NCBI RefSeq assembly: GCF_022539665.2
Contig: NC_081333.1
Coordinates: 5,330,971-5,394,970 of the forward strand
Source of the DNA: Daphnia carinata
Lineage: Eukaryota > Arthropoda > Branchiopoda > Diplostraca > Daphniidae
Direction: 5' to 3'
DNA: 64,000 nt
Of this stretch, positions 45,285 through 57,600 are shown piece after piece (the stretch's first letter is position 1; every line of letters starts with the position of its first letter). A program made the translations under genes and the position numbers. The notes beneath the pieces were generated by a model, which saw only the letters and a program-made list of their open reading frames with translations, ran no database searches and had not been told where the DNA came from.

Positions 45285-45560
45285 TGTTTCGTGAGCCCTT
45301 TAAGTAATGAATTAACAGCATCGGTTTTGAAAAAAGGAAAATAGATACAAGCAGAGGCTCATAGTTTCTACTGGAATAACGGAAAAGGAATAGGAATATC
45401 ACTCAGTAGAAATAGGACTAATACCGAGAAGAAATAGGACTAATGCCAAAGAGAAATAGGACTGTCCTTAAATATTTTAAAAGGCAGTCCTATTTCTCCT
45501 GTAGAAGTAGGACTGGAAATTTTCAGGCCTGTTTCTCCAGTCCTATTTCACCGCCAATCA
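45285..45560 (+). repeat. GTCCTATTTC-motif repeat, copy 3
   Basis: Collinear with 22135-22400: a GCATCGGTTTT block, then about eight near-copies of GAAATAGGACT / AGTCCTATTTC in both orientations (45395-45555). Non-coding. Confidence 0.75.
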
Positions 45561-46238
45561 TATGCATGCTCATGAATACCATGCACGGTTGAAATTAACC
45601 GAATAGATTTCGTTTTTAAGCTACAAGATGCAAAGCTAATTGCTACAGGATGAGAGAATCTTAGCTTAGGAGATTTACCTGGACCAAGGCAGTCACTGTA
45701 GCAACCACCAATATACTTTTTCAGGTAAGGATGAGGCAACAGACCCTACAGCTTGGGCAACTGTGGACATGGCTTCGCACATCCGGATCAATCACACGTA
45801 TTAAACTAAATCCATGACTCTTCGTATGAAGTCTGGATCCCTCACACGCTGTCAAATAATGGTTTCATAAGAAGAATAGCTTTGCTTATGCCACCACATG
45901 AGAGGGACATTGAATCACTGGATTGCTCAGTGATTTCCAAACTATAGGTTACAAATAGAAAAGGAATTATGCATTTGAAAACAGTTGTTTACAACAACAA
46001 ATGAACCTTGAAAGCTGAGACTTCCAGAAAGCGATTCGTATGCTCTGGATCTTATAGGGTTGACTTTATCAACCTCAAAATGAAGCATGGAATCTGCCAG
46101 AGCATTGAGAGCATTGAGCTGCAGTTGAAATCCTGCTTGGCTGTGGGAATTGATTACTTGTACTTGGAGGCTACTGATAGAGTTAAGCTATCCAACATTT
46201 CCCACGGTGAAATACCAGGTAGAGTAGTATACTGACAG
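45561..46238. other. Unassigned stretch
   Basis: It contains one short open frame (46008-46235) whose product I do not recognise. Nothing else is supported. Confidence 0.35.
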
Positions 46239-47747
46239 CAGGGTTGGATTACCGCGTTAAAAAAAATACCGCGATAGTACCGCGGTAATGCGGTATTACC
46301 GCTACCGCTACCGCGGTATTTTTTCCAATGGTTACCGCTATCGTTACCGCTAGTAAAAAATACCAAAAATCGGTAACGGTGCTTTTAAGCCATCTAGCGA
46401 TATGAATATTAATTTTCTGGTTTTTAGCAGACTGCATTTCAAGTAAATATTTCTAAACGTTTTTTATTCCTATTTCCCTAGTTGTTCACAGGGTTTGAGG
46501 GACCTCGATTAATCAAATACGTCTAAATTTCGGACAAACGCTACTATGGTACCCATCACAAGTTGCATTCTCACTTTTGCAGGTTTATCTAGGCTAGTAC
46601 TAGGAATGTTTTATGGCTGCTATTGCAGCAGTATTTAAAAATTTTTAAGTATTGCAGCCATCCATAGAATATTGTTAGAAATGGTGCTATTATCTGTGTG
46701 TACTTCAAGTTATTAAAAAGAGATAGAGGTTATGATAGTCTAGTTTATTTGAGCCTTATGTTTAATGAACTTTTTTCTATTCAAAATTGGTTATTTTGAA
46801 TTTCCTACTAATGACAATTACATATCCGAAGTTGATTCAAGTATGGATATTGTCCCTGAACCATCTCTTGACATGTCCACCAACATTGGTGAGGTGAAAA
46901 CTAGTTCTACACGTTCAAAAAAACAAAAGGGAAAAAAGGTGAGAAAATGAAACCTGAAACAAACCTTAAACCAACCAAATTAATACACATTATAAATCCA
47001 AGTTCAATTTTAGATGGCGAAAAACGTATCATTCTCTATTCTGAAACGCTTATCAAATAAGTTGGACCAGGCAAGAGAAAGGGAACTTCGTATGATGAAT
47101 GCCGTATTGGGCAGTGCAAAGTAAAGCCAAAGACACTATCAGCAGTAGACAATGTAAGAGGCAATATTACAAAACACCTTTCAATCAAACATAACAAAGA
47201 AAATTTTGAAAATTTCAATTTTCTATGCAAAGAAACTGACATTACCAAGTGAAACGAATTTCAAAGTGAAACGAAATAGTTCTTTCCTGAAAACACAAGG
47301 AACTGCAGCAACATGAAAAGAAACTCAAACAGAACTATCGTAAAGTGGCAACCTACGAATTTTAGGTCTTAATTACATTACGAGACCGAAATTTAGATTT
47401 TTTTTGTGCATGCTATGCACTTGTCTTGGAGTCCAAACAAAACGATACTGTGAGAAGTGCGATAAGTGTTTCCTTCGAAAGAAAAAGATAAGGCTCAAAG
47501 GGAACCTGAATGAAGCACAATGGCTCTGCAATTTGGTTGACTGGTTTTAAGGGCCAACAGTTCGTTATAGTAAAATCACATCAATGCAGAAGTGATTTTC
47601 ATGAAGTTTGATAATATTATGGAAAAAAAAATTTACCGCTACCGTTACCGTGAGTTACTTGGAAAAAAATTACCGCGATACTTTCTGCGAAATTGAGTAA
47701 AGCTACCGCGGTAGCGGTACTATTTAAAAGTACCGCTTCCAGCTCTG
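46239..47747 (+). mobile_element. hAT-like DNA element with TACCGCGG subterminal repeats
   Basis: The left end CAGGGTTGGA and the right end TTCCAGCTCTG form imperfect hAT-type termini. Both ends are packed with GGTA/TACC motifs such as TACCGCGGTA (46270-46370 and 47635-47735). Inside, at about 47085-47210, a Cys/His segment (ECRIGQCKV, then NITKHLSIKHNKEN) resembles a BED finger. The transposase is not intact. The 8 bases on each side do not match, so the ends may come from different copies. Confidence 0.6.
47400..47550 (+). pseudogene. Cys-rich fragment inside the hAT-like element
   Basis: One frame reads FLCMLCTCLGVQTKRYCEKC then DKCFLRKKK. The spaced C-x2-C pairs recall the C-terminal Cys-rich domain of piggyBac transposases. 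It is too short to assign firmly. Confidence 0.35.
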
Positions 47748-47749
47748 GT

Positions 47750-49020
47750 CATTGGTTACAAACGATCGATGTGGAAATTATTAATTGTGTGCTCGAGAAA
47801 ATTCGTCTGTACCAAGATGTGGAAGATAGCAATTTTTCCACGCCGATTGGTGTTGCTTCCTCATCAACAGGTTATTTGTCGCATAATCATTTAACATTGG
47901 TTTGGGACAAAACCTATACTCAACGATCTGAACCAAAAGCTCATCTCATCGAATCTGGAATTGGAAAATTAATACGAAAAACGGGAATGACAAAATATTT
48001 CGCCTTCAAGATGACAAAAAACAATTGGATTTCCATTTGTCTTTTTAACCGCGTTGTATTCCCATTCAAAATTCCTTTTCAAAGAACTCTGATGCCTTTA
48101 ATATTGTCGACCAATCAAAACTCATCGTTACAACGGCGGCCATTATGGAAAATTTGTCGACAATAACATTGGCGGACCTCGCGCCACCTAGTGCTCAAAA
48201 TTTGGACAATTCCGCTACTTTACAATATGTTCGTTATCAACTTACGGACCATGAAAATGAATTATCACGATTAATTCAAATCTTACAATGTGATTCAAGA
48301 AATGCTAAACATGTAAGAGCAATTATTGCGGCACAGTATAATGGTTGGTTAGCTGCTTCACATCTAGATTTACCCAAGTGCACAAAATTACAAGCCTTTG
48401 GAAAAACCGCCCTTGTCATCTCTTTCAAACCTTTAAATGTGACCTTCGAAACCGTCATAACATCTTGCGGACCGCAACCAAAATTTAAAAATTATACAAT
48501 TAACCTGGACGTTTGGGAACTCGTTAAATATTCGCCGTGTTATTGGACCAATGGATTCGTTAACTTCAATGACATTCCTTATACGTTTCGCAATAACACT
48601 TGGAAGCGCGTGAACGCAAGTATCGTATTACCGGTACAAACTCTTGCACATTCTTTTCGGTATGAAGATGTGAAATATTTTTACTACGAACATAAAAGTA
48701 ACCCTGCGTATAGTGAAACTATTATGGACCATATGACTATAATGGCTGATATTGCTGCAGCTATGAATGAACATTCGCCGAGTGAGTTTTCAGCCAATAA
48801 TCGACCAAGCGTCACCAACGTTTTGTTATCAGCATCTGGAGTGACTACTTATACTAGCTGGTGGGAAACTATTAAAAATTATTTCTTCATTGGTGTACTC
48901 TGCCTCCTGAGTCTACTTTTCTTACGCATCTGTTATGGCTGTGGATTTTTCGGACTCATCAGCAAGTTATGCTGTCATCTAGTTCAAGAACCAGAACCGG
49001 ATTTCGCTCATGAAGTCTGA
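47750..49020 (+). pseudogene. Orphan envelope-like glycoprotein, C-terminal part
   Basis: A 291-codon frame (48145-49020) and an upstream part in another frame (47750-48100) encode a glycoprotein-like protein. It has N-x-S/T sites, paired Cys, and near its end a Trp-containing juxtamembrane stretch, a hydrophobic anchor (about residues 245-270) and a short Cys-rich tail. An LTR follows 33 bases later, as expected for the env gene of a retroelement. It resembles captured viral class-III-type glycoproteins of some arthropod BEL/Pao elements in layout only; I cannot name the family with certainty. A frameshift near 48030-48100 breaks it, and the N-terminus is missing at the hAT border. Confidence 0.55.
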
Positions 49021-49053
49021 TTACGGGACGTAATCTCGCACCGCCGGGAGTGG

Positions 49054-49784
49054 TGTAACGAAGTCATCAAAATACAACTTTTAATCATATTTTATCTTCG
49101 TTGTTTGTTTTCTTTACATAAAAATTATATATTATGTTTGTTATTCATTATGTTTAAAGTATATATTATAAATATAATAATTCAAGCGTCATTGACATTT
49201 CCTTGAATTCCATTTTTATATTATACTTACATCCTACTTGTCGCTGATTGGACATGTTCCATAAGTAGGGCATCGCGCCATACATTTCCGTGAATGCGAA
49301 ATGTCGGACGCGTGCGACGTTCTGCACTTATTTCCGGAGTCATCTGTCGGAAATGCTATGTCCCCCTCAATCATGTAAACCTATAAAAAGATGCCTTTTT
49401 CGTCCCTAAAATCCAGTTCAGTTCAGTTTTTCAGTTCTCTCTCGTTCTTGTTCCTGCTCTTGTTCCAGTTCCAGTCCTAGTTCTTATCCTAGTGCTATTT
49501 TATCTACAAGTGCTGTTGAATTCATCAAATCTAGAGAGTTCAATTTATATCTTATTCAATAACTATTGTGAGTGCTTCTCATCGCTTCTTGTGCGACCGA
49601 CAAGCCCTGTTTTCTTTATTCTTCTCGTACAACATTTGACATCTCTATTCCATCTTCGCCACGGCGGTGACGGTAAGACTAAATTCGCATAACTCCATTT
49701 TGTATTTCTGTGTCCCATTTATGCCTTATAACTGTGTATTCCTTTGTTATTCATTTATCCTATTAAAATAAAATATATTCGACA
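49054..49784 (+). repeat. LTR following the envelope-like gene
   Basis: It starts TGTAACGAAGTC after a purine-rich GCCGGGAGTGG. It contains a TATA box (TATAAAAA at 49382-49389), a CAGTTCAGTTCAGT start-like region 30 bases later, and AATAAA at 49767-49772. It probably ends TTCGACA at 49784. TGGTAACGCC, like a primer site, follows at 49788. Only one copy is in the window. Confidence 0.6.
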
Positions 49785-49849
49785 TTGTGGTAACGCCTCC
49801 CGAGTTCATTTTTATTACTATTTGTCTTAACAACGTAAAATTATTCATC

Positions 49850-51105
49850 TCCACAGAAGAACTGCTTTACAGTATCATGAAACGGCGAGCTCTTATTCTA
49901 CATAAGATGCTTGAAAGTAAGCTATTAGAAAAGCTGTTTTCCAACTTCATTGCTTTCAATTTATGAATTTATTGGCCTCATAAAATTTCATTATTGCTAG
50001 ATATTGTTCAGCGTTTTGACAGCAACGTCCTCGCACCCTTTTTACCACCCAAATATGAATATGCTGTATCCGTAAGGTTGTCAGAGCTCCAAATTCGCCT
50101 TTACCTTTATTATCTGAAAAATCACACTAAAGGAGGGTGTATCCAGCCCTACGGAAATCAAGGTGAAAGTACTGGATTGTTCAGCGACTTTCAGCAGCTT
50201 GGCCGAATTTGGACTCATCCAAAGGCTTTGCTTTTAGCGCGTAACCGTCCGGATTCAAGGAGCACAATTCGACATGCCGTATCAAAAATTCCCACAGGTG
50301 GCGAAGGAAAAGCAAAAAAAAATGTCAAGAACGACGATGACGACGATTACCTCATGAGGACCGAGGAACCGATATTCGGTAAATATCTTGATTTTCACTT
50401 TCTCCCTATTAAAAACCTCCTCCTTTGACGCATGCTTTGAAAACAAAAACACCGAAAATAGGCGAGGATGCTGAATGCAAGACTCGGTTGACCAAGATTT
50501 AACGCCGTTTAGCAGCCCTTGGTGGTCAGACTTAATCTCAGAAAACGAAATTAACAACATAGAATATAGTGGTAAAATTTGTTTTGCTGATGGATATTCT
50601 TCGGGAGTACGAGCTAATAGGCGATAAATTATTGGTCTTCAGCCAGTCGCTCACAAGCCTAGATCTGATTGAAGAGTTTTTTGCAATTGAAAATTCTAAA
50701 AAATCAGTTCAGAAGCACTAACAACACCGATCAGGCAAGTGTTATATTTTACCAACCACGATGTTTGCGGTTATAATTTCTATTTGTAGAAGATTGTTCG
50801 TGGCACGTGGAATATTAATACCGATTATTATCGACTGGATGGCTCCACGTCTTCCGAACAGCGTCTTAAATGGTGCTGAGCGTTCCGGTAACGGCCAGTT
50901 ATCGTTACCGGTTGTAATTCGAGAGCGTAAGGACTCTTCTCGTCTTGACGACAACCTATTGGCTGGAGTCGCAGTTCGAAAGAAAAAGTGGGTTGGTGGG
51001 TACCAAGCACACGATTCTTTACTTCAAAATCGCCCTGAAGAATATCTCGAAGATAGTGAGCTGCAAGTCATATGGAAAATATTGCAAATAGAAAAAGAAT
51101 AAGAA
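49850..51105 (+). pseudogene. ATRX/XNP-like SNF2 helicase pseudogene
   Basis: ATRX is a SNF2-family chromatin remodeller. Blocks in family order: KRRALILHKMLE (49877), IVQRFD and FLPPKYEYAVSVRLSELQ (about 50003-50095), LFSDFQQLGRIWTHPKAL (about 50178-50233), SPWWSDLISENEINNIEYSG (about 50515-50572), LREYELIGDKLLVFSQSL then TSLDLIEEF (about 50600-50680), NTDYYRLDGST (about 50815-50850) and AHDSLLQNRPEEYLED (about 51007-51055). Introns with proper borders remain (GAAA|GTAAGC to GCTAG|ATATTG). A one-base insertion after the SGK codons, stops, and loss of the part between the RLDGST and HDSLL blocks show that it is dead. Confidence 0.8.
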
Positions 51106-51685
51106 ACTTCATTGACGCTTGCGAGCTCGCAAACAACTCTGTGATGAAGTTGGTTTTTTAGAACCTGAGTAGAGTGTAAGTGATCGCTGCCATATTTCGT
51201 ATTTCCTTATTGTTTCTGCGTGGAACGCACCAATAATGTAGTTCTGTTGAATTTCGTTTTTCTTTTTTGTTAAATTCTAAATAGATTTTTGTTTCCATCC
51301 AGTTCTAATCCAGCGGGTAATATAACATTTCGTTTGTGTAATTAGTTTCTACGAAACTTAAGTACAACTTAAGGGAACTATTGTATTCTAGAAAAAGCAC
51401 GAGTTCTAAGCCATGAAAGTACCAAACAAATATGTAGCGTACATCATATCATATAGTTCATTGGAATTTAAAAACGACTGGTGGGCGGGTGTCAAATGAG
51501 CTAGTTTATTTGAACACCTGTTAACGCACCTGAGTAAGCGCCCCAGAACCCTATCGACCCGAAATTCGTTTTTGTCATTGCAGGCTTTAACGTGTACGAC
51601 ACTTTGTGTTTAATGGTATTGCGTTGGAATTGTGGCAGTTGGAATTAGTACAATTTTATTGTCGCTTGTTTTGGTACTCATCAAA
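51106..51685. other. Intergenic stretch upstream of the cathepsin-propeptide gene
   Basis: No ORF. The last 100 bases probably hold the promoter and 5' UTR of the gene starting at 51686; I see no clear TATA box. Confidence 0.4.
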
Positions 51686-54600
51686 ATGAAGTGTTGTTAC
51701 ATTTTTCTTTTAATAGTGGTAGTGGGTGTCAGAAAATCTGACGGCCGATCCACAGTCAGCCGGTCGATCTGAGACCGGGAAAGAAAACACAGGACCGAAG
51801 AACGAAGGGACAGAAACCCTAGGCGGAGAAATCCAGCCGAGGTCCGCAGACTACAAAGACACGCCGTTAGACGAACGAGACAGTAAACTTGGCCGGAGGA
51901 AAAGACCGATACGCCGTTTATTGAAACCGGGGGATCCGGACTATGATATCCAAATAACCGAACGTGTTTTACCTATATATGAAGAGGAGATCTGGCGAGA
52001 AAGAATCGAACCACCTACTAGGGACTCAAACGGAAGAAATAGGGATAACTGCCGCCAGAAGTAACCTTGGAACATCGGGAAGGGGAGATAGAGATATCAC
52101 AGGAAGAGATCATCCCGCGGTTTGAAGAATGAAGAGTTAGCGGCGACCTCTGGTCCAACGTTGAAATCAATGTTCTAAAGTGATAAATTATCTGTCAACA
52201 GCGCGTGTTGTAGAGGTATAAAGAGGGGCCGAATAGGCCAAGAAAATACACTCACATTTCGAACACCAAGGAGGTCTATTGGTAATTATTGCTCCCACTT
52301 ACTTGTTTCTTGTCGCGCTTGTTGTTTGCTGCCTGCCATCGTCTTTGCCGTTCGTCGCTTGCTGCCTGGTTGCCGCCCTTCGTCTCCACCAGCCGCCGAT
52401 TCGTCGCTCGCGCCACTTACCGCCGCCGGTCACCGCTCGCTGATTGCTCGCTGTCTCAACGATCTTCGTTGCCAGCACCCGCCGCCGAGCCGTAGTCCGC
52501 GCCATTCCACTCTGACGTCCAACTTCGCCGCTACATCTCTTCTTCCAACAGTAAGTCCTTGCTAATACTTTACCTTTGTTACCCTTGATTAATATAGGTG
52601 TGGAACTGACCTTGCTGCCGGGTGTCCAGCCAGGAGAAGCCCGCTTGCCACGATAGTACCCCTAGACGGGCCGTACTATCCTTCTTTTCTACCGGCGATT
52701 CTGATACGAATCTACCGTCAACATACGCTGGCCCCTATAACGGGCTAGGCCAATCAATTTGTTCTTTCTCACTATCATTTCTCTGAGTCGGCAGTCTCCG
52801 ACGGTGGAAGAAATTCCACATTTGGTCCTTCGAACCGGAGTCCGCGACCCAAAAAAAAAACGACAAACAAACACCCCTATTTTTTCCATTACAGTGTCTG
52901 ACAACCTCCTGTTGCAGCACCAAACAGCGGTCTTCGCCCGCTTCCAGTTTCTCTTGGACACCGATACCCGCAGCTACGAGCTCTGGAAGGAGCTGGAGAA
53001 AACCATCCCTAGAGGGGTATTCCGGAAGCTCCGCATCCCAGAGCCCTTTCCTGAGCAGAAATCAGGGGGAAAATCGACCGAGAAAAAGACCCGCATCACC
53101 CCGTACAGCCGGCCCGCACCTCTCTGTACCATCGAGACCCCAGACCAATACCTCGACGCACAGGAGCGAGCCCAGCTAGCCGCGTTACAAGCCGTCCGGG
53201 ACTCCAGCCCCGAGGTGATATCCGGGGCCCAGAAAGCCCGTGAAAACGCTGAGAAGCGGAGACAATTGCTGCTAGAAACCAGCCGCCTCCGCCGAGACAA
53301 GGAGAGCATTAGACGCAGAGAAGAAGCACTCGCCCAAGCTCGGAGTCTCACACCGGTGATAACCCCCGAGGCCCAGCCCGGACCTTCTCGACCATCCACT
53401 GCAACCGTACCAACCGCCGCCCCGGAGACTCCAAAACGCTCCAAGCACCGTACGCCCACTACCCCCCGGAAACTGCGAAAATTTGTCCAAGAGGAGAAAG
53501 TGGACAAACACCTAGCCCGAAAATTCGCCCGCACCGGGATCATCTCTGCTTCCGACGAGGAGGAAATCCTGAAGTCACCCCCTTTCTCCGCCTGAAGAAA
53601 ATAATAATAATAATAATATAATAATAATAAATTAATTAATTAATTATATATATATATAAAAAAAAAAAACACACAAACTCTGTTCCTGTTGAGAAATATA
53701 TAGTTAAAGCGCACCAATACTTGAGTCAAATGTCCGTACGCCAGGTTAGACCCGCACGACCGGCTGAAACCTCCACTTCATCCGATGATTCTCCGAGTGA
53801 ACAACGGTTAAGCCAGGTGGAGACCGAAATCCGCCGTATGAAAGAGATGTGGGCCACTCAAGCCGCGACGAACCGCCAAACCCAAAACAACATAGAAGAA
53901 TTAGGTCGGACCGTACAAAAGAAAGCCGACGAAGATGACCTAGAAACACTCACCGAAAGAGTCCATCAGTTAGAACAAAAATTACTCGAGTATAACGAGT
54001 TCGAGAAAAAACTAGAAACGATCACAGGCCTGATAGACGCCATAAACATCAGAAGCAACGACCCGTTACAGTCAGCGGCCGAAATCATAGACCGGGCCAA
54101 TCAAGCTACCTCGTGGGAAATTCACATTCCGAGGATAGTGGACAGCCTTAAAGAAGACATCAAGGAGATCATCAACCAAGCAAAAGAAAGCCTCAGAGAA
54201 ATACGGGACGACGATAGTCTCCCCGACCTGGAGCCCAGCCCGTTCCGCCCGGCCGAACCCCTTCGTGCTTCATCAAGAGCCGATAACAATAACGGGAGTG
54301 CCAAGTCAGAACTTCTAGAAGACCGAGACCTCATTCTTAAGGAACTTCGAGAAAGCATCGGACTAATGGACGCCGACCGGGTCAACCGAGAAAAATACCT
54401 CGACATCGCCGAAGCACGATGGCTTGCCATCATCGCCATCCACGAGAAGCTAGCTCTGGTCTCTACAACTAAGGATAGAGCGAAAGACCGCCAAATAGAG
54501 GACAACTTCCGCGAAAAAATGAGGAGGATGCGGGAAAGAAACAAGAAATTCGAAACCCAGCCATCAGTTGCAACAAGAGCCGCGCTACCTCTACCCATCT

Positions 54601-57600
54601 TCAGCGGAGAAATCACCGCCTGGAAGGGATGGAGAACCATCTGGGCAACATATGACCTAGACCCCCGGTTATCAGAGGTAGAAAAATTCCAATACCTCCG
54701 CCTCAGCCTGAAAGGGAAAGCCGCCGAACTCGTCGCCCATCTACCCTTCGACGACAATCAATACCGGGCAGCAATGGAGAGATTAGAATCTCGCTTTGGG
54801 GACCCCGAGAAGCTCAAGACCCACTATATCAACGAGCTACGACTCCTCGTTGCAACACGGCTGGGAGAATCCGCAACAACCGAGCAGCTCCAATCACTAC
54901 TCGACGGACTTAACAACGCCAAACTAGCGCTGATAAGCCTCAAAATAGACATGGAGAGTTACGGAGCTTATATATCGGGAGATGTCCTGAAAACCCTACC
55001 ACGATCACTCACCTCTAGATGGCTTAGGGAAAAGTGGTCCGACAGAGAAGAACCCTCGCTGGACATGATCCTAAAGGAACTCAGCCTGGAAATCCGATTA
55101 CGAGAAAGAGAAGAAACTACGGCTAGACGGCCAGAACCACCGGCCCTTCCACGGGGGGAGACCCAGGATCGATCCACCCGTACATCCTGCTTCTTCTGCC
55201 AGCAAAATCACACTCATCACCGGTGTACCATGAACACCCCACAGGCCCGACGAGACATGTGCGAGCGAGATAACCGCTGCTTTAAATGCCTAGGACGTTC
55301 ACACCGGACAGAACACTGCATGGCACGAGTACCATGCAGAAACTGCAACAGCCTGGATCACAGCCCGGCGCTATGCTTGGTCAGACAAAGACCCGCTAAT
55401 AATCCGTTCAGAAACCAATCACCCCAACGATCGACCGGGAGAACGGTCACGATTGACACCAACATCAACATGGCCCAAACATCAACAAGCCTTCCCACCT
55501 TCACGGCCTATATTAAGGGAAGAGAGGGGGACAATATACCTGTCTTAGGACTGATTGACTCCGGCAGTCAACGAACCTTCATCAAACGCGGTATTTCCAG
55601 AAGAGCAGACCGCACGAATGAAGAGACCGAGGAGATTAGAATCAATACCTTCGGGCTAACCCAGGCCCGCATGGAAATAACGACATCCTGCGACATCTGG
55701 TTGGTCTCCCAGACGGGCGACGAGTTAAAACTACGGGCAACCGAAATGGAGTTTCTCGCTAAAGCCACCCCGAGGATTCCCTCCACGGTGGCGCAACTAG
55801 TGTCTCAGCGGCGAGAAAGACTCGCCGATAACAGGGAAAATCTAGACGACAGCAAGAAGGAGTTCGACATCATCATCGGGTGTGACCATTATTGGCGCAT
55901 CCTGACCCACGAAACGCTGCAAGGATCCGATGAATCGGTAGCCTGTGCCAGCAAACTTGGATGGATTATCTTCGGAGCTCCCAGCGAGGCTATCCACGTA
56001 TCCACACTAACGGCGCCGACTAACAGCAGCAGATCCGTCATAGACTTCAAGGAATTTTGGAGCCTAGAGCATATGGGGGTAACGGCACAAGAAGCCGATG
56101 AACCCGGATTCTTAGAGGCCTATCAACGCTCCATTAAACGCGACGAAGACGGCCGATGTGAAATCCTCTTCCCGTTTAAAGACAACAGAAAAACCATGGA
56201 GACTAATAAAGGAGTGGCGCTGGCACGTCTCAACTGCCTGTTACACCGGATGAAGGGAGACGATCGCCGAGCATACCACGAGATCTTCCAACAATACATT
56301 GAGAGAGGATACATTGAAGAAGTGGACGGGACATACACCGGCATCTGCACCTACTTACCACACAGACCGGTCATCAAACAAGAGGCCACATCAACCAAAA
56401 TTAGGCCTGTGTTTGACGGTTCAGCACACCTTCAAGGTAGACCCAGCCTCAACGACTTGCTCGAAACAGGGCCCAATTTAAACCCAGAATTACTAGCGGT
56501 CCTGCTCCGATTTCGGCGATACAAGATCTCCTGGATGGCCGACATCACCCAGGCCTTCCTGCAGATCGGAATCCAGAAAGAACACGCCCAGATAGTTCGG
56601 TTTATTTGGGTCAGAAACCCCGACGACAACCCGGTACAGCTAGTAGAGTAACGGTGGAAACGAGTGCCCTTTGGACTATCAAGCAGCCCATTCATCCTAC
56701 GAGCCGTGATCCTAAAGTGTTTAGAAGAAAATGGCCAAGACTTCCCAAACCTGGTCAAGCAGCTACGAGAACAAGTCTACGTAGACGACTGGCTGGGAGG
56801 GGCCGACAATGTCCCACAAGCGGCACAACTCATCTCTCAAGCACGAAAATTATTCACCGCGGCGAAAATGGAATTACGCAAGTGGACGACCAACAGTCTC
56901 GAATTGAGAGACGAACTACAGGACTTAGACTTTCAGAACGAACCGATAAACATGGGCCAAGACCCCAGCGATACCATCAAGGCCCTTGGGGTAGCATGGG
57001 ACCCCTCAACCGACACCTTTCGGTTTAACGCCCAGAGGATACTGGAAGAAGCCAACAAGCTAGACAAGCGACCGTCCAAGCGGAGATTATTCAGCCTAGC
57101 CTTAAAGGTCTTCGACCCCATGGGGTTAATCTCCCCAGTAACCGTTATAGCAAAGGTTATTATGCAGAAGATATGGATCGAGAAAACTGGATGGGACGAG
57201 CCCGTACCAGCCAAAATCATGCCGCATTGGGAGACCTTCATTAAAGGGCTATCCGACTTGACCGACACGAAAATAGATAGATGAATCGGACCAGAAATCC
57301 AAAACCTTCATCTGTTTTGCGACGCCAGCGACGACGCATACAGCGTCGCGGCATATCTTCAAAACGGAAACCAGACAAGACTTCTCTGCAGCAAGACAAG
57401 GATTGCACCAGATCCCAAGAAATCTGTATCGACCCCCAGATTGGAGCTACTGAGCAACGTACTCGCAGCCCGGCTTGGCCGATACATCGAGACCGCGTTC
57501 GCAACGGACCTCCAGAAAACCTTATGGGCCGACTCCTCGATCGCCTATTGGTGGATTAAAGGAGAATCGGGCCGTTGGAAACAATTTGTACACAACCGAG

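Noticed and set aside
45561-46238. Region as the N-terminus of the envelope-like gene at 47750
   Set aside because: I see no glycoprotein features, and the hAT flanks do not match, so continuity is not supported.
52289-52495. Open frame of 68 codons within the BEL-A leader exon
   Set aside because: It starts without ATG, has CG-rich low complexity, and lies within the leader, which has no ATG at all. It is not a credible gene.
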